In this document: one piece after another, positions 11,079 through 22,978 of the stretch | Position numbering within the stretch: the stretch's first letter is position 1 | Layout of the letters: each line of letters begins with the position of its first letter | From: Sipunculus nudus | Lineage: Eukaryota; Annelida; Sipuncula; Golfingiida; Sipunculidae | NCBI GenBank assembly: GCA_026874595.1 | Contig: CM049320.1 | Location: 48,186,714-48,250,713, forward strand | Direction: 5' to 3' | Length of the DNA stretch: 64,000 nucleotides | The notes under the pieces: model-generated | What the model saw: only the letters and a program-made list of their open reading frames with translations | Told to the model about the DNA's origin: nothing | The model's database searches: none | Program-made: the position numbers and the translations under genes

Positions 11079-12298
11079 CAGGGTTGGCAGTTTTATCCGC
11101 AGCCGGTTTAATCCACTGGATAAATCCGGATTAATCCGGATCGGATAAAACAGGTTTAATCCAGTTTTATCCGAAGTTAGGGTGTATACTGTCTGTGAAA
11201 TAGACATTTTTTTATTAAGTTTAGCTTTCCACTGTACAGTAATACAATTCTAATAAGAAACATTTGTCTAGCTATCTTAATTATTATGTGACCATACATT
11301 TATACATAAAACACATTTTTATCTCAGATAGTGATGCCAAGACCTTGAAACTTGAAATTATTTCTCTTCTTAAGAGAGGTCAGAGTGTTACTTATTAAAA
11401 CATTATCACTTTTTTTGTACATTACACTATAAAAAAGCTAAACAACAGCAGTTCACACATGTTTAGTTAAACAATCACTTGTACCGTAGAATATCATATA
11501 TTCGTAGATAAACGTCTATTCTTACATCTGAGAGAGATGTACATAATTGAGTCATATATTACATAAATGACTTAAGATATACAGTGATATCAGCTGCCTA
11601 TAATTTTGAGGGGGAGACTTCTCAGACGCAATTGATAAGATGCTTGAAAAGCTCTATTGCCCAATTTTGTTTCTCTGAATGTGGGGTAGTAAGGTGATTG
11701 TCTTTTCATCACTGGTAATATAAGGCATGTGTACACAAGCAGCAACAGTGGGCTACCATTTGACAACCAGCCCTGAGTTATGACAGCCTGAGAGGAGAAA
11801 CCTCCATTGGATCAAAGTCGTTCAGGCATCCTCCTCCATGTATAAGTTGTTGACAGTGTGGCTACAAAAGTCACCCTGTAAGCCTGCCCTTTGACTATAA
11901 GTAAATATTTAATGGCTGAGAATGATGCTATAAAGATGATACATCCTAATGAGAAATTGACTACTAGCTAGGAGAGTTACATAGAAACAAATGGACTGCT
12001 CCTCATTCTGGTGTGTGTTCAGCATAAGCTACAATGGCTGCTGAGTGCTAACAACAGTGAAACATGAACCTGGATGAAAATTTCCAATTGGATAAATGAA
12101 ACTTAAATATTGTTAATATATCAATAAACCTTCTGAACTTATTTATCCAGATAAGCATTTATGTTAATTTAAATTTTACAAGGCAATTCTTAGTTTGATC
12201 CAGTTTAATCCAGATAAAACTGGATTAAACCGGATAAAACCCATTTTTATCAATTGTCCTGGATTAAACAAGTTTTATCCAGAGAAAACCCAACCCTG
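11079..12298. mobile_element. Non-autonomous hAT-type DNA transposon, 1,220 bp
   Basis: The element begins CAGGGTTGG and ends CCAACCCTG, a 9-bp perfect terminal inverted repeat that extends imperfectly inward. It is flanked by an exact 8-bp duplication, TTGATTGC, at 11,071-11,078 and 12,299-12,306. A CAGGG terminus with an 8-bp duplication is the signature of hAT elements. The outer ~100 bases at each end are packed with GGTTTAATCC, GGATAAAAC and TTTTATCC words in both orientations, probably transposase-binding subterminal repeats. No transposase frame or zinc-finger/dimerisation segment is present inside, so it would depend on a relative elsewhere. The intact duplication suggests a fairly recent insertion. 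Confidence 0.93.
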
Positions 12299-12306
12299 TT
12301 GATTGC

Positions 12307-13081
12307 CTTGAAATCTGCTGTGCTAATCATGTGTGAACATGAAAAGCTAAAGTTATATTTTGAATGAGTTCTATCTTGTCATTTCCCTGTTGGAACTTTA
12401 CCAGATTACAGCATCTCTCCAAGCCAGCATTTCTGTTTAAATAGTCATTTGTCTATCATAAAATCATTAAAAATGTACAATCTAGCATTTGACTCATTGA
12501 ATTTTTAATTATGTAATATTTATAACCAAAATATAAGCTTTCAACTATGTTTCACTATGTACTGGGGAACAAACTTACTAATAATAAATAATATTATGTT
12601 AATGAATATCAGGATCACCATTTCAGTTATGATATTGTGTACAAGCAATGTAGCAATGCTTATTTTTGTCAAAGTCATGTATTTCCCCTAAATTTAGCAA
12701 CCCATTTAATCATTTCCAATAATACTTTGAGGTTATGATAAAACTTTTTATGGCTGTAGACCTAAACATTTTGAAAGTAGTTTAGACAAAGGTATCATAT
12801 TAAAAAGTGATTGACACAGTTAAGAAAATGCAGATATTAACTAATTATAGTTAATATACTATATTTACCTGTATGATTATGATTATTAATGTTATCTAAT
12901 CTGAAACATCAATGAAATTTTAAAAAGTTAAATCACAAAAAGCAGCTATCGTACAGAGGTAGAGGCAAACTTGTCCAAAACTTGAGCAGGAGTTAGCACT
13001 CTGTTACGATGTACTTGGAGGGAAATTGATGTTTCTAGTCTTTCGTCACTCATTGCTGAACAGACATATATTAGTGTTTTT
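12307..13081. other. Intronic stretch, nothing recognised
   Basis: AT-rich sequence with frequent stops in all frames and no recognisable feature. Confidence 0.5.
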
Positions 13082-13548
13082 GAGGGCCCCAAGAACCAAC
13101 GTGTTTATGAGCCAGTAAGTTTAGGCTTAGAGGGCCCAAAGAACCAAGATGCATATCATGGGCCAGTCCAGGCTTAGAGGGCCCAAAGAACCAAGATGCA
13201 TATCATGGGCCAGTCAGTTCAGGCTTAGAGGGCCCAAAGAACCAAGGTGCATATCATGGGCCAGTCAGTTTAGGCTTAGAGGGCCCAAAGAACCAAGATG
13301 CATATCATGGGCCAGTCAGTTCAGGCTTAGAGGGCCCAAAGAACCAAGATGCATATCATGGGCCAGTCAGTTCAGGCTTAGAGGGCCCAAAGAACCAAGA
13401 TGCATATCATGGGCCAGTCAGTTTAGGCTTAGAGGGCCCAAAGAACCAAGATGCATATCATGGGCCAGTCAGTTCAATCTATGAGGGCCCAAAGAACCAA
13501 AGTTTTTATGAGCCAGTAAGTGCAGGCTTAGAGCACCAAGTGTCTCCA
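13082..13548 (+). repeat. 51-bp minisatellite, about 9 copies
   Basis: Units read GAGGGCCCAAAGAACCAAG, then ATGCATATCATGGGCCAGTC and AGTTCAGGCTTA. The outer copies are diverged (TTTATGAGCCAGTAAGT replaces the middle), while the inner six are almost identical. One inner copy lacks AGTT. The words AGGGCCCA and TGGGCC give each unit short inverted complements. The period is a multiple of three, which explains the open frame across it. Confidence 0.95.
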
Positions 13549-13872
13549 GGCCAGTCCATCCCAGCAAAGAAGACCCAAAGATGCAGTGATCAGTGTGTGC
13601 CAATAATTCATGGTTGATAGGGCCTTACAAATTTAAATGCTAATGAGACAGTTGTTTGGGTTAAAATTACCCTGGAGAATGAAATCAAAAGAGAGACATT
13701 GGGGATATTCAGATGTCACCGATTGCATGGGGACACCTGAACATCTAGATCACAGTTTGCAGCTTTTACATTTAGGTTGTGTCAGAATTACTTTTTTTTA
13801 ATTATTATGGCATTATGTGGTGTAAAGTCAAAATGGATGCTGGTTAATTTCTTAATGAAAACATTCACATGA
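13549..13872. other. Intronic stretch, nothing recognised
   Basis: Unique-looking AT-rich sequence between the 51-bp array and the dispersed repeat. Confidence 0.45.
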
Positions 13873-14143
13873 ACTAGAAATATGTATTCTCAGGAATACA
13901 GGCCTCAGTCACGAGGGCAGGCTTTAATGTGGGGTACTCTTCAACCAGTATTTTCATTCACATATTGGCCCATATTCCCACATGCGTTTGTGCATATGTG
14001 ACTCCTGGAAGTCCCTCCTTGATCCAGATAATGAGCCGGGATACACCAAAAATATAATTGTTTCTTCATTGGCCCATTTCCTAAAATATGTCATGGGAAT
14101 CAGTAAATGATTGCATGAGTCATGTTGTTAACAAACGTACAAA
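13873..14143 (+). mobile_element. Dispersed repeat, copy 2 (unclassified, about 270 bp)
   Basis: Aligns by eye with 3,738-4,035 in the same orientation (see that entry for landmarks). The strongest shared string is GGCCCATATTCCCA, and both copies carry ATGAGCCGG in the second half. One copy lies upstream of the agrin exon and one inside the intron, 10 kb apart. Confidence 0.75.
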
Positions 14144-16419
14144 TGAATCAGAATGAATGCATTTACCGGTACTCTGCAATTAATACTTGTGTAGAGCATA
14201 CACAGAGCATACACATACATTAAATGTAGGTGTATTACGGGAAAACTCTAGATGTGCTTCAGATGTAATGGTATCTGGCCTCATACTAGTAAGGCTGTTA
14301 GTACAATCAAGGCAGGAGGTACGGGTATCAGGCAGACAACAGGTGTTCAGACAGATTTTGTTAAGAGAATGTATGGGAATCCCCTTGAGTTATTTTTAGC
14401 CAGACTGCTAGTCCTTTACCTGATCTGTGTGCTGGTAATTTATTGTAATGTGTACATGCATGATTTATCCTCAACAGTAAAATGAGATTTCTTTGCTTGG
14501 CTTGATATTGAAGTACTAAAAAAGAAACTCAATAAATTGGCTTATGGCCTTTCTATTTTAGCCACAATGTATGGCCTTCTAGTATATTGGCACTAAATTG
14601 CTTGGCTGAAATGGGACATGGTTGTAAAATCCAGGGATTTGTGGTCATAAACTTCACCTTGCTATTCACTGGATATTGAGGGAGCGAGGCACAGTACTGG
14701 AAGTAACATGGCCGGATATTATACGACTCTTTTACTTATTTCTCTTTTTATTCAGGATGTCTCTGTATAAGGTATGTAAATAATGATGACTCCATCAGTT
14801 GCCATGAAAACTTTATTTAGAGATCCAAGCTTTTACTGTACATAAAATTATCCTATTTAATCACAGCAGTGATTATCAGAGCTTAATGATGATTATATCA
14901 CAGAAACACAAATGTTATTAATGACTGAGCTAGTACAAGTAACAACAGTTATTCTCTGTTGTTGTACTTTGTCTTACCTGTAGTGGTCATAACCGCCATC
15001 TGCATCAGTTAACTCATATTTACAGGTGTAACTCCTGATGTGCTTGTTGTAGTTACTGGTAGCATGGTAGTAGCTAGATGACTGTTGTCTATTTGTTGAC
15101 AGGTCCTTAATGCAGCATTGATCAGCTTAGTCCCTTTTCATCATTGTTTATTTTGTTACAAAATAAAAAGTTCACATTTATTTTTATAAAGCCCTGTGTC
15201 ACAGCAGTCATTGCCATGAGAGTCTTATATGAATAATACTGATGTTCTTCTTATATGAATATGTATATAAAAATAAATTTGAGCCAAAGATAAAAATTTG
15301 GAGAATAACACAAAAAAAAAGCTTTGGTTTTATTGTGGTTGCATTGACATTTGGCAGCATAGTGCTGCCTGTAATGTTGATTTTGGTGGCTGTTCTCTGA
15401 TGAGGGTATTAATTCTGGCCCAGCAATATGATCAGTATGATTTTTTTACACTGCCTAGTGAGGTGGGTGGCAGCACAGCCTTGTTTTGTCAGCTCTGGGA
15501 CTGGCAGGGCTATCAATATCTCCTGTATCAGGTTTATACCTACCAAGGCCAAAGCAGGAATGTTCTAAACTGCTAAAGTTAATAAAAGAAACCTGCCCAC
15601 TCAGGTCATTAACAGCACTATATGGACATCTTAACCAAGGCAGGTTTTGCAGCTGTCATGGACAATTATAGCTTAACATTTATCCATTAGAATATGAGCA
15701 GTGTTTCTGTGACTGACATTTTTCTGTGTAGTTGTTAGCCGATAATATTACTCCAACATGCATGTTAAAACTGTTAACAAGTAATCAAGCTCGTGTTACA
15801 GTTGATGTTGAAGTTGATTGGTTTAGTTAGTGCATTTTATTTATGATTTGATTGTTCAACTGTCAGACTTTAATTTCTTAAGTTACATGTATTTGTTTTT
15901 GTGTAATAATCCAGGACAACCTTTCTTCTTTAGAGCATGGTATAACTGTAATTTATGAGCCCATTACCTTCTTATTAGTATTAAATGCATTCAAGTTTAA
16001 TTTGTTAGAGCCTCTTTGCTCATTACAGAAGCTGGACCCCCAATGTACTTGAGTCACCTGTCATTGTTCACTGGGTCAGACTGACTGCCAGCAGCTGAAG
16101 TTCACTTATTAAACTATTCCATGTCATTTTTTGGTGCCACAGTATGAAATTTAATCTGTTTAGTTTTGACATGTTAGCTGTCTCTATGCCAGTGTCTCCG
16201 GCATTTGACTGGTGGGGTGTTCTCAGTTTGCCTGGTCTTGGTTTGACTGTGATGTCTCATACAGATTCAGTTTGTACACACGGCCACCTGTACCACACCA
16301 CAGAGGGTATTCATTGTACATTCCTTTCATTCGATAAAACTATGTGCAAGTCAAGCGTAGTAAAAGTTAATGGCCAACTGATAAGGAAATAATTAGTCAG
16401 GGGCAGCCTATGCTGGAGG
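14144..16419. other. Intronic stretch, nothing recognised
   Basis: About 2.3 kb of unique-looking sequence. A short perfect hairpin (GGCAGCA TAG TGCTGCC, 15,353-15,369) is the only structure noticed. Frames of 60-90 codons at 15,298-15,671 and 16,144-16,392 (+) have no domain and lack convincing splice sites. Confidence 0.45.
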
Positions 16420-16830
16420 ATAATTTCTGGAGATCTTGCCTTTTGGGGGTCTTTCTGGAAACCTTTAGAACTTCGTGGGATATATTTTCTTGGGAAGCTG
16501 CAGTGTGTGGGATACTACTCTGTGTGGAATAATTTATAGTGAGCTTGCTTCATAAGGGATTTTAAAGATATCTTATTAGGGTGGATATTTCCTAAAGGTC
16601 CTGCTTCTGGGGGTATTTTCAGGTCTTTCTTGCATGCAATGATAATTTCTGCAGATGATTGCTGCTGGCAGATATTCAACTTGTTTTCAGGAGGGGGGAA
16701 ATTTAAGGAGATATTGCTAACAGGGACATTTTCTGGAGAACTTCCATTTTGAGGGATATTTCTGGAGGTATTGCTTATGGGGGAATACTTTCTTGAGATC
16801 TTGCTTTTTGATGGGGGATGTTTTCTCAAG
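16420..16830 (+). repeat. Highly decayed ~30-bp minisatellite, about 13 copies
   Basis: A loosely repeated theme, TTTTCTGGAGATCTTGC followed by TTTTGGGGGATA, recurs through the interval with many substitutions and length changes. The right end (16,725-16,830) is clearest. This is the oldest-looking array in the window. Confidence 0.75.
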
Positions 16831-18302
16831 GTGCTCCATGTGTTTGTGATATTCTGCGTTGATTGGATGTTTCAGCACTTCTTCCTTCGCACAGCCTGGG
16901 GTGAGCCTTGTGATGTGCTGACTAATTAACCCCAGGTCCAGGTGTGTGACCTACCAGGCAAATATGCTGTATATCTCTAGGATCCTCTGTAAGCTGGCGT
17001 CCCTCACCTCAGGAGTATAACAGGACAATGTTCATCATCGTCAAATATAAAATAAATGTTTAAGAAGCATTTAACAGGACATATGACAACATTACCACTA
17101 TGTAAGATTTAAAATTCTTTCTATGCAAAGTTTACTGATTTCATGCATGGCAAACTTGATGATTGGTGAGCTTTAGTAAACGGAATGCTTTGGTATAACA
17201 CTTTACATGCAGCTACTCAGGGCCTTTCTAAATAATTATCCAGGACTTTATATGAACATTTCATTATATCATGTGTGGGGATATTGACAGATATTGACAC
17301 TTGGTGACACTAGAGCCATCCCTGGTCGACAGAGAATAAAGAAATGAGACCACCTGGGGACATACCTGACATAGGTGTGTTATCAAATTAGACTAATAAA
17401 AAGCCAGGTATGAAGAGGTGACACAGACCCTCCTGTCACTACAAGCATTGTTTTAACACTTCACCTTTTTATCTGGGCAGGAAGCCACTATATAAACACA
17501 CACAACCTTGTTTGTATATAATTGTGTGTGAAAATACAACATGTATACCCATCTCTCAGCAGTGTCACGAAGGGCAAGATGAGGTCACTATTGACAAAGG
17601 TTACTATAAACACTGTCTAATAATGAAGTAAAATAGCTTTTCTTCATTACTCAAGAATAGGCCATTAATACTTGGACAATGTAAATCTTAGTTTATTAAA
17701 AAGAAGCCTTACAAAGACCCCCCCCCCCCCCCACCTCATATATCAGAGTAATGCTGTTATGATTTGACAATGAAATATGACTTTGTTGAGAAATAGTCTA
17801 CTTGATAAAATCAGTGATCTAACATTCAAAGGTCCATTCCTTTAAAGGTCCATCAGTATAAATCCATTCCACTATTCATTTAAGCTCTGTTTACTTAATA
17901 ATTCATTTTGGTCAAAACCTTAAGGCTATTTGGGATGTAGTGGTTAACTCCTGGTGATGGGTGAAACATGAAATATTTTGATTGCAATGAATACATGACA
18001 AACCTCTTAAAACTACATAATGTTTACAAAGATCATTCAATTTCAGTTCAGAGATAGGGCACAGATTAAAAAAGAACAATTCTTTTTCATGAAATTTGTA
18101 ATTTTTCACAAAACTGGAACATCTGTGTTTGAATGATCATTGTGTGAGTGGGTGGATTTCCAGCGTGAGAACATTGTCTGTGTACTAAACAAAACTACTG
18201 GCCTGGGACCGTGTAAAGACCACCGTGACATCCTGCCCTCTGATCTCACTCCTTCTTATTGAGAATGGATGAACACCTAAAGACCATGTCAGCTGTCCAA
18301 CA
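16831..18302. other. Intronic stretch with one poly-C tract
   Basis: Unique-looking sequence. A 15-C run at 17,718-17,732 is the only repeat. No gene or RNA seen. Confidence 0.5.
17718..17732 (+). repeat. Poly-C tract (15 C)
   Basis: An uninterrupted plus-strand C run within AT-rich intron. Confidence 0.95.
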
Positions 18303-19640
18303 TAATTAATGATGCGGTAACTGTTAATAAATTATCTGTAAATATACTGGAGAGGCCAACTTAATGATAAGATAACTATTGATAAGTTATCAGTTAACAC
18401 ACTGGAAAGGTCAGCTTGTTGATAAGATAACTATTTAGAAGTTATCATTGGACACACTTGAGAGGCCACCACAGTCCCTTGATAACTATTCATATTCATT
18501 AATTATCAGTTAGCCACTGGAGAGGCCAGCTTAATGCCATAATATTGATGAGTACTATTTATGTTATCATGGAACTCACTGGAGAGGCCAGCTCAGTGCC
18601 ATGAAAACTATTTAGAAGTTAAAAGTTAACCCAAGTGCTAGAGAGGTCTGCGCAGTGACATGATAACTATTCAGAAGCTATCAATGTACACACTGGAGAG
18701 GCCAGCTTAGTGATAAGATAACTATTCATAAGTTATCAGTTAACACACTGGAGAGGCCAGCTCAGTGATAAGATAACTATCCATAAGTTATCAGTTAACA
18801 CACTTGAGAGGCCAGCTTAGTGATGAAATAAATATCCATAAGTTATCAGTTACCACTATTGAGAGGCCAGCTTAATGATAAGATAACTATTCATAAGTTA
18901 TCAGTGAACACACTGGAGAAGCCAGCTTAGTGCCATGATAACTATTGAGAAGTTATCAGTTAACACACTGGAGAGGCCAGCTTAATGATAAGATAACTTT
19001 TCATAAGTTATCAATGTACACACTGGAGAGGCCAGCTTAGTGATAAGATAACTATTTATAAGTTAAAAGTTAATCCACTAGAGAGGTCTGCGCAGTGACA
19101 TGATAACTATTCAGAAGTTATCAGTTAACACACTGGAGAGGCCAGCTTAATGATAAGATAACTATTCATAAGTTATCAGTTAACACACTGGAGAGGCCAG
19201 CTTAGTGATAAGATAACTATCCATAAGTTATCAGTTAACACATTTGGGAGGCCAGCTTAGTGATAAAATAATTATCCTTAAGTTATCAGTTACCACTATT
19301 GAGAGGCCAGCTTAATGATAAGATAACTTTTCATTAGTTATCAATGTACACACTGGAGAGGCCAGCTTAGTGATAAGATAACTATTCATAAGTTATCAGT
19401 TAACACACTGGAGAGGCCAGCTCAATGATAAGATAACTATCCATAAGTTATCAGTTAACACACTTGAGAGGCCAGCTTAGTGATAAAATAATTATCCATA
19501 AGTTATCAGTTACCACTATTGAGAGGCCAGCTTAATGATAAGATAACTATTCATAAGTTATCAGTGAACACGCTGGAGAGGCCAGCTCAGTGCCATGATA
19601 ACTATTTAGAAGTTATCAGTGAACACACTGAAAGGGCAAA
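18303..19640 (+). repeat. 55-bp minisatellite with a hairpin in each unit, about 24 copies
   Basis: Units run ACTGGAGAGGCCAGCTTA, then GTGATAAGATAACTATTC and ATAAGTTATCAGTTAACAC. Each unit contains GATAACT and AGTTATC separated by seven bases, a perfect 7-bp inverted repeat able to fold back, and usually a GTTAAC palindrome. Copies vary by point changes and blocks of two to five units recur, so there is some higher-order structure. The stem is retained in most copies even where the loop changes. Confidence 0.95.
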
Positions 19641-20903
19641 CCAATATTATACTATTTTAATTAAAGACTTGCGCACTTGAGTTTGATGGTGTGTTTGAAA
19701 TGTATCCAAAGTACAACACCCTTCCCCCATGAGGTGCAGTAGAGCTAGTGATGCTCCTGGTAAAGTAATATACATCATACATGTGATTTGTAATTTAGAA
19801 AGGCAGGCAACTGAAATGCTCCTGCATAGAAATAGCAGATAACTTGGAAAGCCAGAAACAGAATTATGAGGACTGACATATGTTCTTGTTTACAAACAGA
19901 TAGAGATATATGTCTGCTTGTACTGATTTAATTATGATTCCTGTGTTGCCTTGAGTATTGTTCTGATGATGTGGGACCTGACAGGACTTGTCAGCATCAT
20001 GCTTACCAGGAGAAACAGATAGCTGCAGGTGGTCCTGTCTACACACCAGGCCATCAGGTGGTCCCGTCTACATGGGTTCATGTTCTATTCACCTGTAATT
20101 ACCTGTAGTTACCTGTATACACTTCCTCATCATCCATCACAACTCACCAGTAAAGAACTCCATTTGTTTTTTTCGTAGATAAAGTGGGTCAGGTACCAGG
20201 GTTTTACTCACAGACTTTTTTTAAATTCTTTTAAATAAATATTTGGATACTTTTAACATACATGCTGTCAGAATGGTTGTTTTTCTGAAACTTGAATTTT
20301 AAAACTAAAGTGAACAATAAGGTTATCAGATAGAGGGTAAGATAAAGTAAATTGTTTTATATTATGAGAAACAACTAAATGTATAGATATGCCTACTTTC
20401 ATTGATGTAGCCTTTGAGTTCCAAGAGTTGGCAGATGAATAGCTAGTTATTTATAACTTTATCAATTCAAATAACTTTAGTTCAGGTGTTTGTCAAAATT
20501 AAATGAATTCACATGTGACAGTGTTCTTGAAATGATTTGCTGATCTGATGAGCATAAAGTTGTTGAACATAAAAGTTTATTAAAGAAAACAAGGTGAGGT
20601 GAGGTGCTTGTATGATCCTGTTGTTAAAGATTTGGGACAGTAAACTACCATTACATAGAGAGCTGATGTCCAGCATTTAGAGCAATAAATTGTAAGACCA
20701 GATACTTGTATGTGGAGGGTAAGGAGGGCAGTAAATCAGTGGAGACTGAGCTGCTGATAGTTAAGATAATCTGAGGTAGTGGGATTATTAAATAATCTGT
20801 ATTACCATGGTGACATCCCCTCCATAGTGATGGATACATTGAGTGATCCCTTTTACTTTTGATAAAGTCACATGACCTGTTTCAGTTTAAGCATAGTTTT
20901 TTG
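19641..20903. other. Intronic stretch, nothing recognised
   Basis: Unique-looking sequence. A short near-duplication (CCAGG/CATCAGGTGGTCC near 20,025-20,065) was noticed; no gene seen. Confidence 0.45.
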
Positions 20904-21172
20904 CTGATCAATGTTGACTTATTTAGACTGATCAGGGTTGACTTGTTTATACTGATTAGGGTTGACTTTTTTATACTGATCAGGGTTGACTTGTTAAGAC
21001 TGATCAGGGCTGACTTGTTTATACTGATCAGGGTTGACATGTATATACTGATCAGGGCTTACTTGTTTAAACTGATCAGGGTTGACTTGTTTATACTGAT
21101 CAGGGCTGACTTGTTTAGACTGATCAGGGCTGACTTGTTTAGACTGATCAGGGTGATTTATGTAGACTAATT
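20904..21172 (+). repeat. 24-bp minisatellite, about 11 copies
   Basis: Units read ACTGATCAGGG followed by TTGACTTGTTTAT, most carrying the palindrome TGATCA. The period is a multiple of three and gives a repetitive open frame that I do not regard as coding. Confidence 0.93.
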
Positions 21173-21498
21173 TAGGTGTCTAAAGAGAGATAAAAAACAA
21201 ACAAGGAAAAAATGTGAAAGTCAAAAGCAGTTCACACCCAGCGTAGTCCTGAGTGACCAAGTTCACTAATCATGCTGGGGGTTTATGAGGTATCGGGGTT
21301 TGAAGTGATGATTTTTTAATGTCTGATGACTGCTGGCCTGGTGTGTTTGGCTGTGAAGTGTGTGCAATCATCTTGTGTACATGCTCCCTATTTCCATTTA
21401 ATGAGATACTCAAACTTGTAATTTATCTGTCTTGCGTGGCCATCAATGTATTAAAAGGGGCAACAAACAGGTTTTCTCAGTGGGAAAAGCTTTTGCAT
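21173..21498. other. Intronic stretch, nothing recognised
   Basis: Short unique-looking stretch between the 24-bp array and the TA-flanked transposon. Confidence 0.45.
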
Positions 21499-21500
21499 TA

Positions 21501-22889
21501 CCGTAAAATCTCCACTTAAAACCACACTTCCGATTAAAACCGCACCCAGACTTTGCCGAAACCACAGGGGAGACACGGCTAGGGGCTCAAATACTAAGAA
21601 CCCCCTTTAAAACCGCACCAACTTTCGCTAGGGAATGATTTGACACAAGACACAATCAAGCTATCATTTAGAAATCAACACGCGTAGGTTGCGACATTCC
21701 TGTAAACTATAAAATTTCTTGGGCATTTTACTCAAACACATCAAAACACTTTTTTTGCAGGTTCACTCAAGCATGAAGTTTGGGAAGACATAAGGGCCGG
21801 TGAACCTCCGCTTGTTTATACAGATTTAATATGCCGTGCCGTATTCTTGTTTGCTACTGATTTTCTATTATATTTTAGAAAAATATTCTGTTGATCCATT
21901 TCAAGTCACTGTATATTTTAAGTCTATAAGTAATATTTTGAAATCTTAATCTATGATGAAAATTCAATTTTCTTGAATTACTCAGAAGATTCGAATCATT
22001 TTCATACCGGTTACTTCGGTATTATCATCGTCATATCGTACGTTGACATCGGTCCATGTCACAATTTGCTGGTGCGTTTGAAAACATCGCTGGTCAACTT
22101 AACTAAGTATAAAAGTAGCTGATGTTACCTTGTCGAGATATGCGTGTATAGGAAACATGACACGTGACAACGAGTGATTTTATAGTAAAATTAAAGTGAC
22201 CAGTCGGGGTAAGCAAGTTTTTTTCTTGAAGAAAGTTTCCGTGTGGGAGCCATTTTGTCAAGGCAGCGTTGCGCAAGGCACACTGGGACGGGATAGGTGG
22301 CTGTTCTGTTTACCACCTACCGAGTACAGCCGTTCAAAATATTCTTAGTAGAAGCATTTCAGCACATGGGGGCACTCAATCTTAATTTTAAAACGAACGT
22401 CTGCCATTGTGCGACCCTTTACGACTCAGTTTTTTATTCATTTTACGTTTCAAACAAATAATCGTTGCTAAATAATGCCGCAAATGGGTTTAAAGTAGGC
22501 ATTTATTTCAGTTTTGCTTGACAGTGCCCAACAAAGTGGGCTGCTGTGCTACAGTAGGGGTGTTATATATATATATTTGATGACAGTTACCAAGATTTTT
22601 ATAACAATTTATATATCGCACGATAGATAAGCAGCAACATTTAATTAAAAAATAACAAAAATAAATAATAAATTAACACACGGCTCCCATGCACGCGAGA
22701 CTGCTGCTATGGGCGGCCTTCGAAAATCGCCATATTATCGCCCCCTCGCCGGCCCAAAAACGATGTCTGCTGGGAAGATATTCAGGAAACCCGTCTAGTA
22801 AAAACCGCACAGTGCTTTCAGGAAAACAACCTGATTTCAAGATTTTTAATTTCTTGATTGAACCGCAGTTTTAAGTGGAGATTTTACAG
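21501..22889. mobile_element. Non-autonomous TA-flanked DNA transposon (Tc1/mariner/pogo type), 1,389 bp
   Basis: The left end starts CCGTAAAATCTCCACTTAAA and the right end, read on the minus strand, starts CTGTAAAATCTCCACTTAAA: one mismatch in the first 20 bases. Both ends are bounded by TA (21,499-21,500 and 22,890-22,891), the target duplication of Tc1/mariner/pogo elements. Just inside the ends AAAACCGCAC words recur (21,5xx, 21,6xx, 22,80x). The interior is richer in CpG than the intron and has no transposase frame or DDE/D segment I can see, so the copy is non-autonomous. The pogo/Tigger branch is a guess from the style of the ends. Confidence 0.88.
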
Positions 22890-22978
22890 TAGTAAGATAG
22901 TTGTGCTAGATTTGATTCTTTTGTGAATGATCAGATTGATTATACAAGTCTATTTGTTTATTTTACACGGGTGGTAGT

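Noticed and set aside
13149-13484. A 111-codon repetitive frame over the 51-bp array
   Set aside because: Same 3n artefact, in intron.
15353-15369. GGCAGCA-TAG-TGCTGCC hairpin as a regulatory RNA or microRNA
   Set aside because: The stem is only 7 bp and the flanks do not extend the pairing.
15298-15671. Cys-containing frames as possible agrin Kazal exons
   Set aside because: The cysteine spacing does not fit a Kazal domain, there is no CPxxCP or VCGSDGxTY-like string, and no convincing flanking splice sites.
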